Positions 1 to 9,512 of a stretch of 64,000 nt of DNA are shown here, one piece after another. Origin of the DNA: Streptococcus australis (GTDB lineage: Bacteria > Bacillota > Bacilli > Lactobacillales > Streptococcaceae); assembly GCF_901543175.1 (NCBI RefSeq), contig NZ_LR594040.1:1240001-1304000 (forward strand), in the 5' to 3' direction. The position numbers and the translations under genes were made by a program. Position 1 is the first letter of the stretch; each line of letters starts with the position of its first letter. The notes beneath the pieces were generated by a model, which saw nothing but the letters and a program-made list of their open reading frames with translations, was not told the DNA's origin and ran no database searches.

Positions 1-158
1 AGATAGAGCAAACAGAAAATGCCCAGATAGTTGACAAGGAGGGTCCCCCAAGGAAAGTCGGGACTAGCTGGCAACTGACTAGATACAAAATAGCGGACAA
101 GGCCACCTGACATAGCAGCTAAAAAAATCCCGAGCGGATAGAATTGTTCTTTTTTCAT
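1..158 (-). CDS. crcB: CrcB fluoride channel, N-terminal part (cut by window edge)
   Basis: About 52 N-terminal codons of a CrcB/Fluc fluoride exporter are visible; the rest lies beyond base 1. The translation begins MKKEQFYPLGIF and contains GGLVRYF followed by FPWGTLLVNYLGIF, the Gly-x-x-x-Arg and Gly-Thr-x-x-x-Asn signatures of the family. These small membrane proteins act as dual-topology dimers that expel fluoride and are often encoded as two adjacent genes in streptococci. The ATG overlaps the TGA of the upstream chorismate mutase gene by four bases (ATGA), so the two are probably translationally coupled. Confidence 0.88.
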   Translation of the reverse strand, partial: MKKEQFYPLGIFLAAMSGGLVRYFVSSQLPASPDFPWGTLLVNYLGIFCLLY

Positions 159-421
159 TTGATGTTTTGATCCTGATAATCACGCGAACGTTTGAGAATA
201 TATGAAAAAGTCGCAACAATGGTTTCTTGATAGCGCTTATCTTCTACTCGATTTTTGACTTTCTCAAAAATAACTTCTTCTCTCTTAGAATCTAAGATTG
301 GCTTACCAGATGCTTTCTTATAAGTGACAACCCCTTCAACTAGGTGCATCCGTTCTTCTAGGAGCTTGACGATTTGATCGTCAATTTGATCAATTTCTTG
401 CCGAATAATATCTAAATCCAT
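155..421 (-). CDS. Chorismate mutase, AroQ type
   Basis: An 88-residue all-helical AroQ-class chorismate mutase, converting chorismate to prephenate for Phe/Tyr synthesis. It starts MDLDIIRQEIDQIDDQIVKL, the usual N-terminal helix with the active-site Arg, then has KLLEERMHLV and a YKKASGKPILD segment carrying the conserved Lys. Its length fits stand-alone monofunctional enzymes. The ATG is preceded by AAGGAGGAG. An extended -10 (TGA-TACAAT on the minus strand, 446-451) lies upstream. It is coupled to crcB, with no evident functional link. The shikimate, tyrA and pheA genes are about 40 kb away. Confidence 0.9.
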   Translation of the reverse strand: MDLDIIRQEIDQIDDQIVKLLEERMHLVEGVVTYKKASGKPILDSKREEVIFEKVKNRVEDKRYQETIVATFSYILKRSRDYQDQNIK

Positions 422-495
422 GGCATCTCCTCCTTTATTTGAATTATTGTATCAAAAAGCTTATAAATAGGCTAGTAAAATCCCAAAATAACTAA

Positions 496-531
496 TAAAA
501 AACTGCATCGACTTATTCCAGTCAGCGCAGT
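496..531 (-). terminator. Rho-independent terminator of the flavodoxin gene
   Basis: On the minus strand a stem of ACTGC/GCAGT extended by an imperfect GCTGACT/AGTCGAT arm is followed by six T residues. It lies just after the flavodoxin stop codon. Confidence 0.75.
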
Positions 532-538
532 CTGATTC

Positions 539-982
539 TTATCCTACCTTAGCAGCCAATTCTTCTGCGAATTGTTCCAAGCGTTCAATATCTTCTTCCT
601 CAGCAGAGAGATCAACTTTGACACATTCTGAACCTTTTTCTGCTCCTGTCGCTACAAAAACGCGATCAAAGTCATCGACAGCCTTACAGAATTCGTCGTA
701 GAAGGTATCTCCTGAACCGACCACTCCGTAGATTTTGCCATTCAAGTTGAGATCTGCTAGGTCTTCGTAGAAGTCCATCATCTCATCTGGCAATTCTCCA
801 TCACCATAAGTGTAAGTCGCAACGATAGCGATGTCTGCTTCTAAGAAGTCTGAAGCGTCAACAGTTGTACACTCATCCACATCGACATCCAAGCCTAATT
901 CACGCAATTTGTCTGCAACAATATCTGCAATTTCTTCGGTATTACCGGTCATACTGGCAAATACAATTTTTGCTAATGCCAT
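539..982 (-). CDS. Flavodoxin
   Basis: A 147-residue short-chain flavodoxin, a cytoplasmic FMN-binding one-electron carrier. The N-terminal FASMTGNTEEIA phosphate-binding loop (about residues 8-19), the TYTYGDGELPDE loop (about 57-68) and GSGDTFYDEFC (about 89-99) provide the isoalloxazine contacts. The protein is strongly acidic, as flavodoxins are. GAGGAGG lies just before the ATG, and an extended -10 (TGA-TATAAT, 1011-1016) lies upstream. The gene is monocistronic, bounded downstream by its own terminator and upstream by the divergent pde2 gene. Its redox partner cannot be inferred here. Confidence 0.93.
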   Translation of the reverse strand: MALAKIVFASMTGNTEEIADIVADKLRELGLDVDVDECTTVDASDFLEADIAIVATYTYGDGELPDEMMDFYEDLADLNLNGKIYGVVGSGDTFYDEFCKAVDDFDRVFVATGAEKGSECVKVDLSAEEEDIERLEQFAEELAAKVG

Positions 983-1010
983 ATCGTCCTCCTCAATTTA
1001 TCTTTCTCCA

Positions 1011-1059
1011 TTATATCACATCTTTTTCATTTTAAAAATAAAAATTCTTGTGCTACAAT
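1011..1059. promoter_or_regulatory. Divergent promoter region between the flavodoxin gene and pde2
   Basis: The minus strand has TGA-TATAAT (hexamer 1011-1016) for the flavodoxin gene. The plus strand has TGC-TACAAT (hexamer 1054-1059) for pde2. Both are extended -10 elements with poor -35 sequences, a common streptococcal arrangement. Confidence 0.55.
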
Positions 1060-1085
1060 GAAATGAGAAAGAATTGAGGTTATTT

Positions 1086-2021
1086 ATGGAAATTTGCCGG
1101 CAAATTTTAGAGAAAATCAAAGAATACGATACCATTATCATTCATCGTCATATGAAACCAGATCCAGATGCCATAGGGAGTCAGGTAGGTTTAAAAACTC
1201 TTCTCACACACCATTTTCCAGAAAAGACCATCAAAGCAGTCGGTTTTAATGAACCGACTCTAGCTTGGATGGCGGAAATGGATACTGTCCAAGATAGTGA
1301 CTACCAAGGAGCCCTTGCTATTATTTGTGATACAGCGAATCGTCCTCGTATCGATGATAAACGCTATGAACAAGCTGATTTCACCATCAAAATCGATCAT
1401 CATCCAAATGATGATATCTATGGCGACCTATCTTGGGTGGATACAAGTTCAAGCAGTGCCAGTGAGATGATTGCTCTATTTGCTCAAGAAAACCAACTAA
1501 CTTTGTCTAGCGAAGCGGCACGACTTCTCTATGCAGGAATTGTCGGGGACACAGGGCGTTTTCTCTACCCGTCAACTAGTGCCCGTACCTTTAGAATAGC
1601 TGGCCAGCTCCGAGAAGTTGATTTTGACTTTGCTGGACTGTCTCGTCAAATGGATACCATGAGCTTCAAGATTGCAAAATTGCAAGGGTATGTTTATGAT
1701 CACTTAGAAGTTGATGAGAATGGGGCTGCACGCGTTCTGCTTACTCAAGACATCTTGGAAAAATATAAGGTTACGGATGCTGAAACGGCTGCGATTGTCG
1801 GAGCACCTGGTCGAATTGATACCGTTAAGGCTTGGGTCATCTTTGTTGAGCAAGTTGACGGTCACTTCCGTGTGCGTATGCGCAGTAAAATCACCCCTAT
1901 CAATGAAATTGCCAAAGAACACGACGGAGGAGGACATCCATTAGCTAGTGGCGCCAATTCCTATAGTCTAGAAGAAAACGAAATCATCTACCAAAAATTA
2001 AAAAACTTGCTTAAAAACTGA
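1086..2021 (+). CDS. pde2: DHH/DHHA1 phosphoesterase Pde2 (pApA / c-di-AMP degradation)
   Basis: A 311-residue DHH-DHHA1 protein of the NrnA type. Motifs are HRHMKPDPDAIGS (about residues 21-33), ICDTANRPR, IDHHPNDD (the DHH motif, about 103-110) and the C-terminal substrate loop GGGHPLASGA (about 287-296), all in family order. The pneumococcal orthologue, Pde2, degrades pApA and c-di-AMP in the cytoplasm, so a role in c-di-AMP turnover is expected. The longer frame starts with a TTG at 1074 that overlaps the GAGGT ribosome binding site; ATG 1086 is correctly spaced and was chosen. rpmE follows from its own promoter. Confidence 0.92.
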   Translation: MEICRQILEKIKEYDTIIIHRHMKPDPDAIGSQVGLKTLLTHHFPEKTIKAVGFNEPTLAWMAEMDTVQDSDYQGALAIICDTANRPRIDDKRYEQADFTIKIDHHPNDDIYGDLSWVDTSSSSASEMIALFAQENQLTLSSEAARLLYAGIVGDTGRFLYPSTSARTFRIAGQLREVDFDFAGLSRQMDTMSFKIAKLQGYVYDHLEVDENGAARVLLTQDILEKYKVTDAETAAIVGAPGRIDTVKAWVIFVEQVDGHFRVRMRSKITPINEIAKEHDGGGHPLASGANSYSLEENEIIYQKLKNLLKN

Positions 2022-2029
2022 TAAAATAC

Positions 2030-2058
2030 TTGCCAAACTTTTCAGAATCTGATAGACT
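2030..2058 (+). promoter_or_regulatory. rpmE promoter
   Basis: TTGCCA (2030-2035) and TAGACT (2053-2058) are separated by 17 bases, just after the pde2 stop. Transcription would begin at about 2065 and include the leader hairpin at 2073-2096. Confidence 0.6.
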
Positions 2059-2072
2059 AGTAAGGTAACAAT

Positions 2073-2096
2073 CTATGGCTCGCAAAGAGACCATGG
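2073..2096 (+). promoter_or_regulatory. L31 leader hairpin
   Basis: CTATGG (2073-2078) pairs with CCATGG (2091-2096), and inside it CTC (2079-2081) pairs with GAG (2087-2089) around a GCAAA loop with one bulged A. It sits 20 bases before the rpmE start, where Firmicute L31 mRNAs often carry an autoregulatory structure. The fold is visible; its assignment as an L31-binding leader is inferred. Confidence 0.5.
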
Positions 2097-2116
2097 CAGA
2101 AAGGAAATATTGCAAA

Positions 2117-2359
2117 ATGAAAAAAGATATCCATCCAGAATATCGCCCAGTTGTCTTCATGGACACAACTACTGGTTACAAATTCCTTAGCGGTTCAACA
2201 AAACGCTCTAACGAAACTGTTGAGTTCGAAGGCGAAACTTACCCATTGATCCGTGTGGAAATTTCATCAGACTCACACCCATTCTACACTGGACGTCAAA
2301 AGTTCACTCAAGCAGATGGACGTGTGGATCGTTTCAACAAAAAATACGGTCTCAAATAA
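2117..2359 (+). CDS. rpmE2: 50S ribosomal protein L31 type B
   Basis: An 80-residue type B L31, starting [18 protein letters not shown] and ending [20 protein letters not shown]. It lacks the CxxC zinc ribbon of type A L31, so it is the zinc-independent form. A longer frame could start at 2075, but that would lie inside the leader hairpin, so ATG 2117, preceded by AAAGGA, was preferred. It is a component of the large ribosomal subunit at the central protuberance and subunit interface. A strong terminator follows, making it monocistronic. Confidence 0.95.
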   Translation: MKKDIHPEYRPVVFMDTTTGYKFLSGSTKRSNETVEFEGETYPLIRVEISSDSHPFYTGRQKFTQADGRVDRFNKKYGLK

Positions 2360-2561
2360 TCAACCGCATTTATTGCTTAAAAACGTTGATACAAAGCCTT
2401 TTCCAAGAAATTGGAATTGGCTTTTTTGTTTTTGGTACCGTCTTGGTTTAACTATACGGTATATATATAATATTTTACAGCTATATCCCTTTAGAAACGT
2501 TGATTTAATAAGGATTTAAACACTATAGAGTATATCTTTGTAAAATACGGTTTCAAATAAT
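2341..2561 (+). repeat. Duplicated 3' end of rpmE (decayed copy downstream)
   Basis: The 20 bases at 2341-2360 (the last codons and stop of rpmE) recur at 2542-2561 with one mismatch. The decamer AAACGTTGAT at 2381-2390 recurs at 2495-2504, although the spacing of the two matches is not conserved. The AT-rich stretch 2430-2565 holds no gene and may be a decayed partial duplication. Confidence 0.4.
2394..2427 (+). terminator. rpmE terminator
   Basis: AAGCC/GGCTT and TTCCAA/TTGGAA form a long stem with a GAAA tetraloop, followed by six T residues. Confidence 0.85.
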
Positions 2562-2569
2562 TATAAAAG

Positions 2570-2601
2570 AACCTGAGACAAAATAGTTCTCAGGTTTTTT
2601 T
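2570..2601. terminator. Bidirectional terminator, mainly for the pyr operon
   Basis: AACCTGAGA (2570-2578) and TCTCAGGTT (2588-2596) form a 9-bp stem. It has a T run on the plus strand and TTCTTTT on the minus strand after carB. Confidence 0.8.
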
Positions 2602-2606
2602 CTTGA

Positions 2607-5600
2607 TTAAATAGCTTCTGTAACGAAACTACGACTTTCTAGCACCTTTAGCATGGCATCTGCTGTGTCTAGGGCTGTAAAGAGTGGCACACCGTGTTCA
2701 ATGGCTGAACGGCGGATTTGCTCACCATCTTCGTCAGCAGTTCGTTTGGTTCCGACAGTATTGATGATAGCTTGGATTTTCCCTTTGCGGACAAAGCTTG
2801 GAATATCCTTCTCATCATCACCGATCTTACCAACAGGCTGGGCATGCAGTCCATGACTGGCAAAGAAGGCTGCGGTCCCTTCTGTCGCGAGAATACCGTA
2901 ACCGATATTTTGGAAACGGCGAGCCAAGTCCAAGGCTTCTTCTTTGGCATCATCAGCGATGGTAAATACAACGTTACCAAAGGTTGGCAAATGGAGGTAA
3001 GAAGCTTCAAAGGCCTTATAGAGAGCTTTTTCTAGAGTTGCATCAGATCCCATGACTTCACCTGTTGACTTCATTTCAGGTCCGAGCAAGCTATCTACCT
3101 TAGCTAACTTGGTGAAGGAGAAGACTGGAGCCTTGATGTGAACGCGAGTACTTTCAGGGTAAAGTCCATCTTGGTAACCAAGTGCTTCAAGGCTTTGACC
3201 AAGAATGAGCTTGGTTGCTACCTGAGCCATAGGGATATTGGTTACCTTTGATAGGAAAGGAACCGTACGACTGGCACGAGGGTTGACCTCGATGACATAG
3301 ACTTTTTCATCCTTGATGACAAACTGGATGTTCATCATGCCAAAACAGTTAAGACCAATTGCTAGGCGTTTGGTGTAGTCGGCGATGGTCTCCTGAACCT
3401 TTTGCGACAAGGTTTGTGGTGGGTAAACGGCCATTGAGTCACCTGAGTGGACACCAGCACGTTCGATGTGTTCCATGATACCGGGGATGAGAACATTTTC
3501 TCCGTCTGAAATGGCATCAACTTCACACTCTTGCCCAACGATGTAAGAGTCGACAAGAACAGGGTGGTCTGGACTAGCCTTAACAGCGGTACGCATGTAA
3601 GAACGGAGGTCCTCCTCGTTTTCAACGATTTCCATGGCACGTCCCCCCAAGACATAAGATGGGCGAACGAGGACTGGGAAACCAATCTTACGAGCAGCAA
3701 GCACTGCTTCTTCTTCATTGGTAGCTGTTTGTCCTGGTGGCTGTGGAATATCCAAGTCTTTAAGGGCTTGCTCGAAGAGGTCACGGTCTTCTGCACGGTC
3801 TAGGTCAGCGACTTGCGTACCAAGGATGGTCACACCTGCTTTTGCCAATGGCTCCGCAAGGTTGATAGCTGTTTGACCACCAAACTGAACAATAACACCT
3901 TTTGGTTGCTCCAAGTCGATAACATTCATAACATCTTCGAAAGTCAACGGTTCAAAGTAGAGCTTGTCAGATACCGAGAAGTCTGTAGAAACGGTCTCTG
4001 GGTTTGAGTTCATGATGATGGCTTCATAGCCAGCAGCCTGAATAGCCTTAACTGAATGAACAGTTGCGTAGTCAAACTCAACCCCTTGCCCGATACGGAT
4101 TGGACCAGAACCTAGGACTAGTACAGATTCTTTATCAGACTTGATAGACTCATTTTCCCAACCATAGGTTGAATAGAAGTATGGAGTTTCTGATTCAAAT
4201 TCTGCGGCACAGGTATCAACCATCTTGTAGACAGGAACAATCTTGTTTTCCAAACGAAGTTGGCGAACTTGGTCAGCTGTCGTTTCCCATAGTTCAGCAA
4301 TCTTACGGTCTGAGAAGCCATTTAGTTTAGCTGTTTTCAAAACTTCTAGATCTCGTGGATGGGCACCCAATTCTTGCTCGATTTCAAAGATATGCAAGAG
4401 TTTATCAAGATAAAAGATATCAATCTTGGTCAATTCAGCAATTTCTTCTGGTGTGTAACCACGTCGAATGGCTTCTGATACGTAGAAGAGACGGTCATCT
4501 TGGGCCTTGACAACTTTTTCAATCAAGGCATCATCAGAAATCGCTGCAAGCTCAGGCATTTCATTGTGGTGGACACCAATTTCAAGGGAGCGGCAGGCCT
4601 TAAGGAGAGATTCTTCAATGTTTCGACCAATCGCCATGACTTCTCCAGTTGCCTTCATCTGGGTACCGAGACGACGTTCACCTTTTTCAAACTTATCAAA
4701 CGGGAAACGTGGAATCTTGGCAACCACATAGTCAAGGGCAGGCTCAAACATGGCGTAGGTTGAGCCCGTAACTGGGTTGATAACCTCATCTAGAGTCAAG
4801 CCTACTGCAATCTTAGCAGCCAACTTAGCAATCGGATACCCTGTCGCCTTAGATGCAAGGGCAGAAGAACGCGATACACGAGGGTTTACTTCGATAACAT
4901 AGTACTTAAAGCTGTGGGGATCAAGAGCTAGCTGAACATTACATCCGCCTTCAATCTTGAGGGCACGAATGATGCTCAAGCTGGCATCACGAAGCATTTG
5001 GTTCTCATAGTCTGACATGGTTTGCGCAGGGGCAAATACAATGGAATCCCCTGTATGAATCCCAACTGGGTCAAAGTTTTCCATGTTACAAACAACGAGG
5101 GCATTATCAGCTGAGTCGCGCATGACTTCGTATTCGATTTCCTTGAAACCTGCAATGGAACGCTCAATCAAACATTGGGTAACAGGCGACAACTTCAACC
5201 CATTTTCAGCGATTTCACGCAATTCTTCCTCGTTGGCACACATACCACCACCAGTACCACCTAGGGTAAAGGCTGGACGAACGATAACTGGGTAACCAAT
5301 TGTCGCTGCAAAGGCAACTGCTTCTTCAACTGTATTGACAATTTCAGATTCAGGGATGGGTTGCTCAAGTTCTTCCATCAACTGTTTAAAGAGGTCACGG
5401 TCCTCCGCTTGGTCAATGGCTGATAATTTGGTACCTAGAAGTTCAACACCAAGCTCATCTAGGATACCATTTTTAGATAATTCCATGGCCATATTCAGAC
5501 CAGTTTGTCCTCCAAGGGTAGGTAGCAAAGCGTCGGGACGTTCCTTACGGAGAATACGCGTCACAAACTCAAGTGTAATCGGTTCGATGTAGACTTTGTC

Positions 5601-5783
5601 AGCAATCTCCTTATCCGTCATGATGGTTGCAGGGTTTGAGTTCACCAAGACAACCTCATAGCCTTCCTCTTTCAAAGACAAGCAGGCTTGGGTCCCAGCA
5701 TAGTCAAACTCAGCAGCCTGACCAATAATAATCGGACCAGAACCAATCACCATAATTTTTTGAATATCAGTACGTTTAGGCAT
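2607..5783 (-). CDS. carB: Carbamoyl phosphate synthase, large subunit
   Basis: A 1058-residue CarB that makes carbamoyl phosphate from bicarbonate, ATP and ammonia delivered by CarA. It shows the internal duplication of two ATP-grasp halves: [19 protein letters not shown] near residue 13 and [19 protein letters not shown] near residue 558. ATP-grasp segments [13 protein letters not shown] and [15 protein letters not shown] are intact, and a C-terminal MGS-like regulatory domain starts around residue 930. Full family length. No clear Shine-Dalgarno sequence precedes the ATG. It is the last pyr operon gene, separated from carA by about 290 bases of structured RNA that includes a PyrR-type loop. 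Confidence 0.97.
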   Translation of the reverse strand: MPKRTDIQKIMVIGSGPIIIGQAAEFDYAGTQACLSLKEEGYEVVLVNSNPATIMTDKEIADKVYIEPITLEFVTRILRKERPDALLPTLGGQTGLNMAMELSKNGILDELGVELLGTKLSAIDQAEDRDLFKQLMEELEQPIPESEIVNTVEEAVAFAATIGYPVIVRPAFTLGGTGGGMCANEEELREIAENGLKLSPVTQCLIERSIAGFKEIEYEVMRDSADNALVVCNMENFDPVGIHTGDSIVFAPAQTMSDYENQMLRDASLSIIRALKIEGGCNVQLALDPHSFKYYVIEVNPRVSRSSALASKATGYPIAKLAAKIAVGLTLDEVINPVTGSTYAMFEPALDYVVAKIPRFPFDKFEKGERRLGTQMKATGEVMAIGRNIEESLLKACRSLEIGVHHNEMPELAAISDDALIEKVVKAQDDRLFYVSEAIRRGYTPEEIAELTKIDIFYLDKLLHIFEIEQELGAHPRDLEVLKTAKLNGFSDRKIAELWETTADQVRQLRLENKIVPVYKMVDTCAAEFESETPYFYSTYGWENESIKSDKESVLVLGSGPIRIGQGVEFDYATVHSVKAIQAAGYEAIIMNSNPETVSTDFSVSDKLYFEPLTFEDVMNVIDLEQPKGVIVQFGGQTAINLAEPLAKAGVTILGTQVADLDRAEDRDLFEQALKDLDIPQPPGQTATNEEEAVLAARKIGFPVLVRPSYVLGGRAMEIVENEEDLRSYMRTAVKASPDHPVLVDSYIVGQECEVDAISDGENVLIPGIMEHIERAGVHSGDSMAVYPPQTLSQKVQETIADYTKRLAIGLNCFGMMNIQFVIKDEKVYVIEVNPRASRTVPFLSKVTNIPMAQVATKLILGQSLEALGYQDGLYPESTRVHIKAPVFSFTKLAKVDSLLGPEMKSTGEVMGSDATLEKALYKAFEASYLHLPTFGNVVFTIADDAKEEALDLARRFQNIGYGILATEGTAAFFASHGLHAQPVGKIGDDEKDIPSFVRKGKIQAIINTVGTKRTADEDGEQIRRSAIEHGVPLFTALDTADAMLKVLESRSFVTEAI

Positions 5784-6074
5784 AGTTTATGATACAAAGC
5801 CCGTCAAGAACAAAGTGAAAATAGGAAACTCGGTGCAGACGCCTTCAGCGTCAAAACGATGTTTATCTTTTTCACACAGTTCTTAGGGCGTGTTCACTTC
5901 CGCGAACACTGTACCTTCTCCTTTCTATTCGTCGCCTCACGGGGCGACATTAAATAAATTCTCCGACGATTTTTCAATAATAAATCGAGTGTAAAACATT
6001 TCAGTATCTCTTTGCTCAACTAAAAGAAAGGACTTGCCTTTCTATCCGACAAGCCTCTGACAGAGTTTCCTATA
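5784..6074 (-). promoter_or_regulatory. carA-carB intergenic leader with a PyrR-type binding loop
   Basis: This 291-base spacer holds no gene. Read on the minus strand it has a GGCTTG/CAAGTC hairpin followed by CTTTCTTTT just after carA (about 6030-6055). Next comes GTCGCCCCGTGAGGCGAC (5931-5948), which has the same 4-bp stem and CCCGTGAGG loop as the pyrR and pyrP leaders in this window. Then come hairpins GTGTTC/GAACAC (about 5890-5909) and GACGC/GCGTC (about 5839-5853). The loop fits the PyrR anti-antiterminator consensus. A canonical terminator with a strong T run before carB is not clear, so the mechanism may be atypical. Confidence 0.6.
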
Positions 6075-7157
6075 TCAGCGATTAGCAGATTTAAACGACC
6101 CCATCATTTCAATAAATTCATCAAAGAGATAGCTTGCATCGTGCGGTCCTGGAGCTGCATCTGGGTGGAATTGCACAGAGAAACCTGGTTGGTATCTGTG
6201 ACGCACACCTTCAACTGACTTGTCGTTAATTTCTTCGTGGGTAATGATCAAGTGCTCTGGCAAGTCCTCACGGCTGACCGCATAACCATGGTTCTGGCTA
6301 GTAAAGTCTACTCGTCCTGTTGCAATTTCACGAACCGCGTGATTAAATCCACGGTGACCAAATTTCATCTTGTAGGTCTTGGCTCCATTTGCCATAGCAA
6401 AAAGTTGATGCCCCATACAGATACCAAAGATTGGAATTTTCCCTTGCACGCCTCGAATCATATCCAGAGCCTGAGGAACATCTTCTGGATTTCCTGGACC
6501 GTTTGACAACATGACTCCGTCAGGATTGAGGTGAAGAATTTCTTCAGCAGTTGTCGAATAAGGAACCACAGTCACGTTACAGTTACGCTTAGAAAGTTCG
6601 CGTAAGATGGAGTGTTTAAGACCAAAGTCTACCAGTACGACACTCAATCCAACTCCAGGAGCAGGATAAGCCGTCTTTGTAGAGACTTGCTTGATATTAT
6701 CTGTCGGTAGAACTGTCGCTTGGAGCTGGTCTGTGATATGGTCCATGGTATCACCAACATGCGTAAGGGTTGCACGCATAGTACCATGCTTACGGATGAT
6801 TTTGGTCAGGGCACGCGTATCAATCCCAGAAATGCCCGGAATTTTCTTGGCTTTCAAGAATTCGTCCAAGGTCATTTGATTGCGCCAGTTGCTGGCTCTA
6901 CGCGCTTCTTCAAAAACTACTACTCCCTTACAGGTAGGACTGATGGATTCGTAGTCGTCACGATTAATTCCATAATTTCCCACCAATGGGTAGGTAAAGG
7001 TTAAGATTTGTCCATTGTAAGACTGGTCTGTAATGGATTCTTGGTAACCAGTCATCCCTGTGTTAAAGACGATTTCCCCTGTTACATCAATATCTGCTCC
7101 GAAGGCCTTGCCTTCAAATACTGTACCATCTTCTAATACTAGAAGTCGTTTTTTCAT
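6075..7157 (-). CDS. carA: Carbamoyl phosphate synthase, small (glutaminase) subunit
   Basis: A 360-residue CarA: N-terminal CPSase_sm domain ([17 protein letters not shown], about residues 35-51) and C-terminal class I glutamine amidotransferase. The nucleophile elbow is [11 protein letters not shown] (Cys about 243). The triad His is in [14 protein letters not shown] near residue 328, where the usual Glu after His-Pro is Asp. It hydrolyses glutamine and passes ammonia to CarB. It lies 49 bases after pyrB in the pyr operon and is read from the PyrR-controlled promoter upstream of pyrR. Confidence 0.97.
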   Translation of the reverse strand: MKKRLLVLEDGTVFEGKAFGADIDVTGEIVFNTGMTGYQESITDQSYNGQILTFTYPLVGNYGINRDDYESISPTCKGVVVFEEARRASNWRNQMTLDEFLKAKKIPGISGIDTRALTKIIRKHGTMRATLTHVGDTMDHITDQLQATVLPTDNIKQVSTKTAYPAPGVGLSVVLVDFGLKHSILRELSKRNCNVTVVPYSTTAEEILHLNPDGVMLSNGPGNPEDVPQALDMIRGVQGKIPIFGICMGHQLFAMANGAKTYKMKFGHRGFNHAVREIATGRVDFTSQNHGYAVSREDLPEHLIITHEEINDKSVEGVRHRYQPGFSVQFHPDAAPGPHDASYLFDEFIEMMGSFKSANR

Positions 7158-7206
7158 CTACTCACCTCTCATTGATGCTCTCAGACATCTTTTAACGCTT
7201 TGTGCC

Positions 7207-8130
7207 TTATTTTGCTTTTCTATAGGCCAGCACAGATTCTAAAATTGCCATTCTGACAAAGACACCGTTGGTCATTTGTTGGACGATACGTGATTTTGGT
7301 GCTTCAACCAGGTGGTCTGCGATTTCAACATCACGATTGACTGGAGCTGGGTGCATGAGGATTGCTTTTTCTTTCAAGCGGTCATAGCGTTCTTGTGTCA
7401 AACCATGCTGGATATGATAGTCTTCTTTTGAAAATCCTGTCACAATTTCATGACGTTCATGCTGCACACGAAGAAACATCATAACATCTACTTGATCAAT
7501 CACCTCATCAATTGATACAAAGCGACCGTAATGTTCAAACTCCTCACTTCTCCATTCCTCAGGACCTGCAAAGTAAAGCTCCGCTCCCAAGCGTTTAAGG
7601 ATTTGCATATTAGACTTAGCTACCCGTGAGTGGTTTAGGTCGCCAGCAATAGCCACCTTAAGACCTTCAAAATGTCCAAATTCTTCATAAATTGTCATCA
7701 AATCAAGCAAGCTCTGGCTAGGGTGTTGCCCTGAACCGTCCCCACCATTGATAATGGAGGTTGTAATAGTCGGGCTAGCAATCAATTCTCTATAGTAATC
7801 CACTTCTGGGTGACGAATGACACAGGCATCCACTCCTAGTGCAGACAAAGTTAGAATGGTGTCGTAGAGTGTTTCACCCTTGTTCACTGAGCTGGTCTTC
7901 ACATCGAAATCTAGTAGATCAAGTCCAAGTTTCAGTTCTGCTACCTCAAAGGATTTGTGGGTACGAGTTGAACTTTCAAAGAAAAGGTTGGAAACGATAT
8001 GCTGTTCCGCGTAGGAAGCAGTTGCTCCATTTTTAAATTCGATTCCGCGTTTGATCAATTTCATTACTTGTTCTACAGTAAGGTCTTCCATAGAAACTAC
8101 GTGTTGCAAAGCTTGTTTATTTTCTGACAT
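7207..8130 (-). CDS. pyrB: Aspartate carbamoyltransferase catalytic chain
   Basis: A 307-residue ATCase, the first committed step of UMP synthesis (carbamoyl phosphate plus aspartate). It carries the carbamoyl phosphate loop [16 protein letters not shown] (about residues 50-65), HPSQSLLDL (about 131-139) and the aspartate-domain [11 protein letters not shown]. No regulatory chain gene (pyrI) is present, as usual in Firmicutes, so the enzyme should be an unregulated trimer. It sits 21 bases after pyrR, consistent with one transcript. Confidence 0.97.
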   Translation of the reverse strand: MSENKQALQHVVSMEDLTVEQVMKLIKRGIEFKNGATASYAEQHIVSNLFFESSTRTHKSFEVAELKLGLDLLDFDVKTSSVNKGETLYDTILTLSALGVDACVIRHPEVDYYRELIASPTITTSIINGGDGSGQHPSQSLLDLMTIYEEFGHFEGLKVAIAGDLNHSRVAKSNMQILKRLGAELYFAGPEEWRSEEFEHYGRFVSIDEVIDQVDVMMFLRVQHERHEIVTGFSKEDYHIQHGLTQERYDRLKEKAILMHPAPVNRDVEIADHLVEAPKSRIVQQMTNGVFVRMAILESVLAYRKAK

Positions 8131-8151
8131 TTTTTTACTCCTTTTAGTGTT

Positions 8152-8825
<674 letters not shown>

Positions 8826-8830
8826 TTATT

Positions 8831-8859
8831 ACTATATCACAAAGAAAGGATCAATGCAA
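8831..8859 (-). promoter_or_regulatory. pyr operon promoter
   Basis: The minus strand has TTGCAT (8854-8859), a 17-base spacer, and TATAGT (8831-8836) preceded by TGA (extended -10). Confidence 0.75.
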
Positions 8860-8882
8860 GAAAAAAACATAAAATTTTCATC

Positions 8883-9512
8883 TTATAACGAACTAAAATC
8901 ATATAATTGTGGATAGTGATCGCATTCTGGATTTTTTGGATGGCAGATAGCTCGTCCAAAGTAGATCATAGCTTGATGGGCTGCCAACCATTTCTCTGGT
9001 GGCAGAATGTCCATGACACGTTTTTCTACTTCGAGGGGCGTTGCCGATTTTTTGACAATATCATGATGCTTGCAGATACGCTCAACATGAGTATCCACCG
9101 CAAAGGCTGGAATGCCAAATCCCACACTCATGACGACGTTGGCGGTCTTGCGACCAACACCAGCTAGGCTTTCCAATTCCTCCCGAGTTTGAGGTACTTG
9201 ACCATCAAAATCTTCCAAGAGTTGCTGGGCACATTTTTTAAGGAATTTGGCTTTATTACGATAAAGACCTAGACGTGAAATATGTGAAGCAATTTCACTT
9301 TCAGTCGCGACAGACATGGCTTGAGGCGTTGGAAAAGCAGCAAAGAGGCCTGGTGTGGCCTTGTTGACTGCGGCATCTGTCGTCTGTGCTGACAACATCA
9401 CCGCAACCAAGAGTTCAAAATGATTGGTAAAATCGAGGCTGGGTTTGGCATCTGGGAAGAGAGCTATGATTTCTTCAAGCACCTTTCGTGCTCGTTTTTT
9501 AGACAAGACCAT
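8883..9512 (-). CDS. nth: Endonuclease III-family DNA glycosylase lacking the full Fe-S motif
   Basis: A 209-residue HhH-GPD base-excision repair enzyme acting on oxidised pyrimidines, with AP-lyase chemistry. The helix-hairpin-helix is LESLAGVGRKTANVV with catalytic Lys (about residue 121). The catalytic Asp is in FAVDTHVERI (about 139). The C-terminal [4Fe-4S] signature is incomplete: ICHPKNPECDHYPQLYDF keeps the first two cysteines, but the third and fourth positions are Tyr and Phe. The cluster is therefore probably absent. Its start overlaps the yceD stop by one base (TAATG), so the pair is coupled. Confidence 0.93.
   Translation of the reverse strand: MVLSKKRARKVLEEIIALFPDAKPSLDFTNHFELLVAVMLSAQTTDAAVNKATPGLFAAFPTPQAMSVATESEIASHISRLGLYRNKAKFLKKCAQQLLEDFDGQVPQTREELESLAGVGRKTANVVMSVGFGIPAFAVDTHVERICKHHDIVKKSATPLEVEKRVMDILPPEKWLAAHQAMIYFGRAICHPKNPECDHYPQLYDFSSL

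Noticed and set aside
2075..2116. Upstream extension of rpmE2 by 14 codons
   Set aside because: The extension lies inside the leader hairpin and is not part of L31 proteins.
5784..6074. Mobile repeat (BOX, RUP or SPRITE) between carA and carB
   Set aside because: Several hairpins are present, but I could not match a BOX or RUP consensus; the PyrR loop explains the most specific part.
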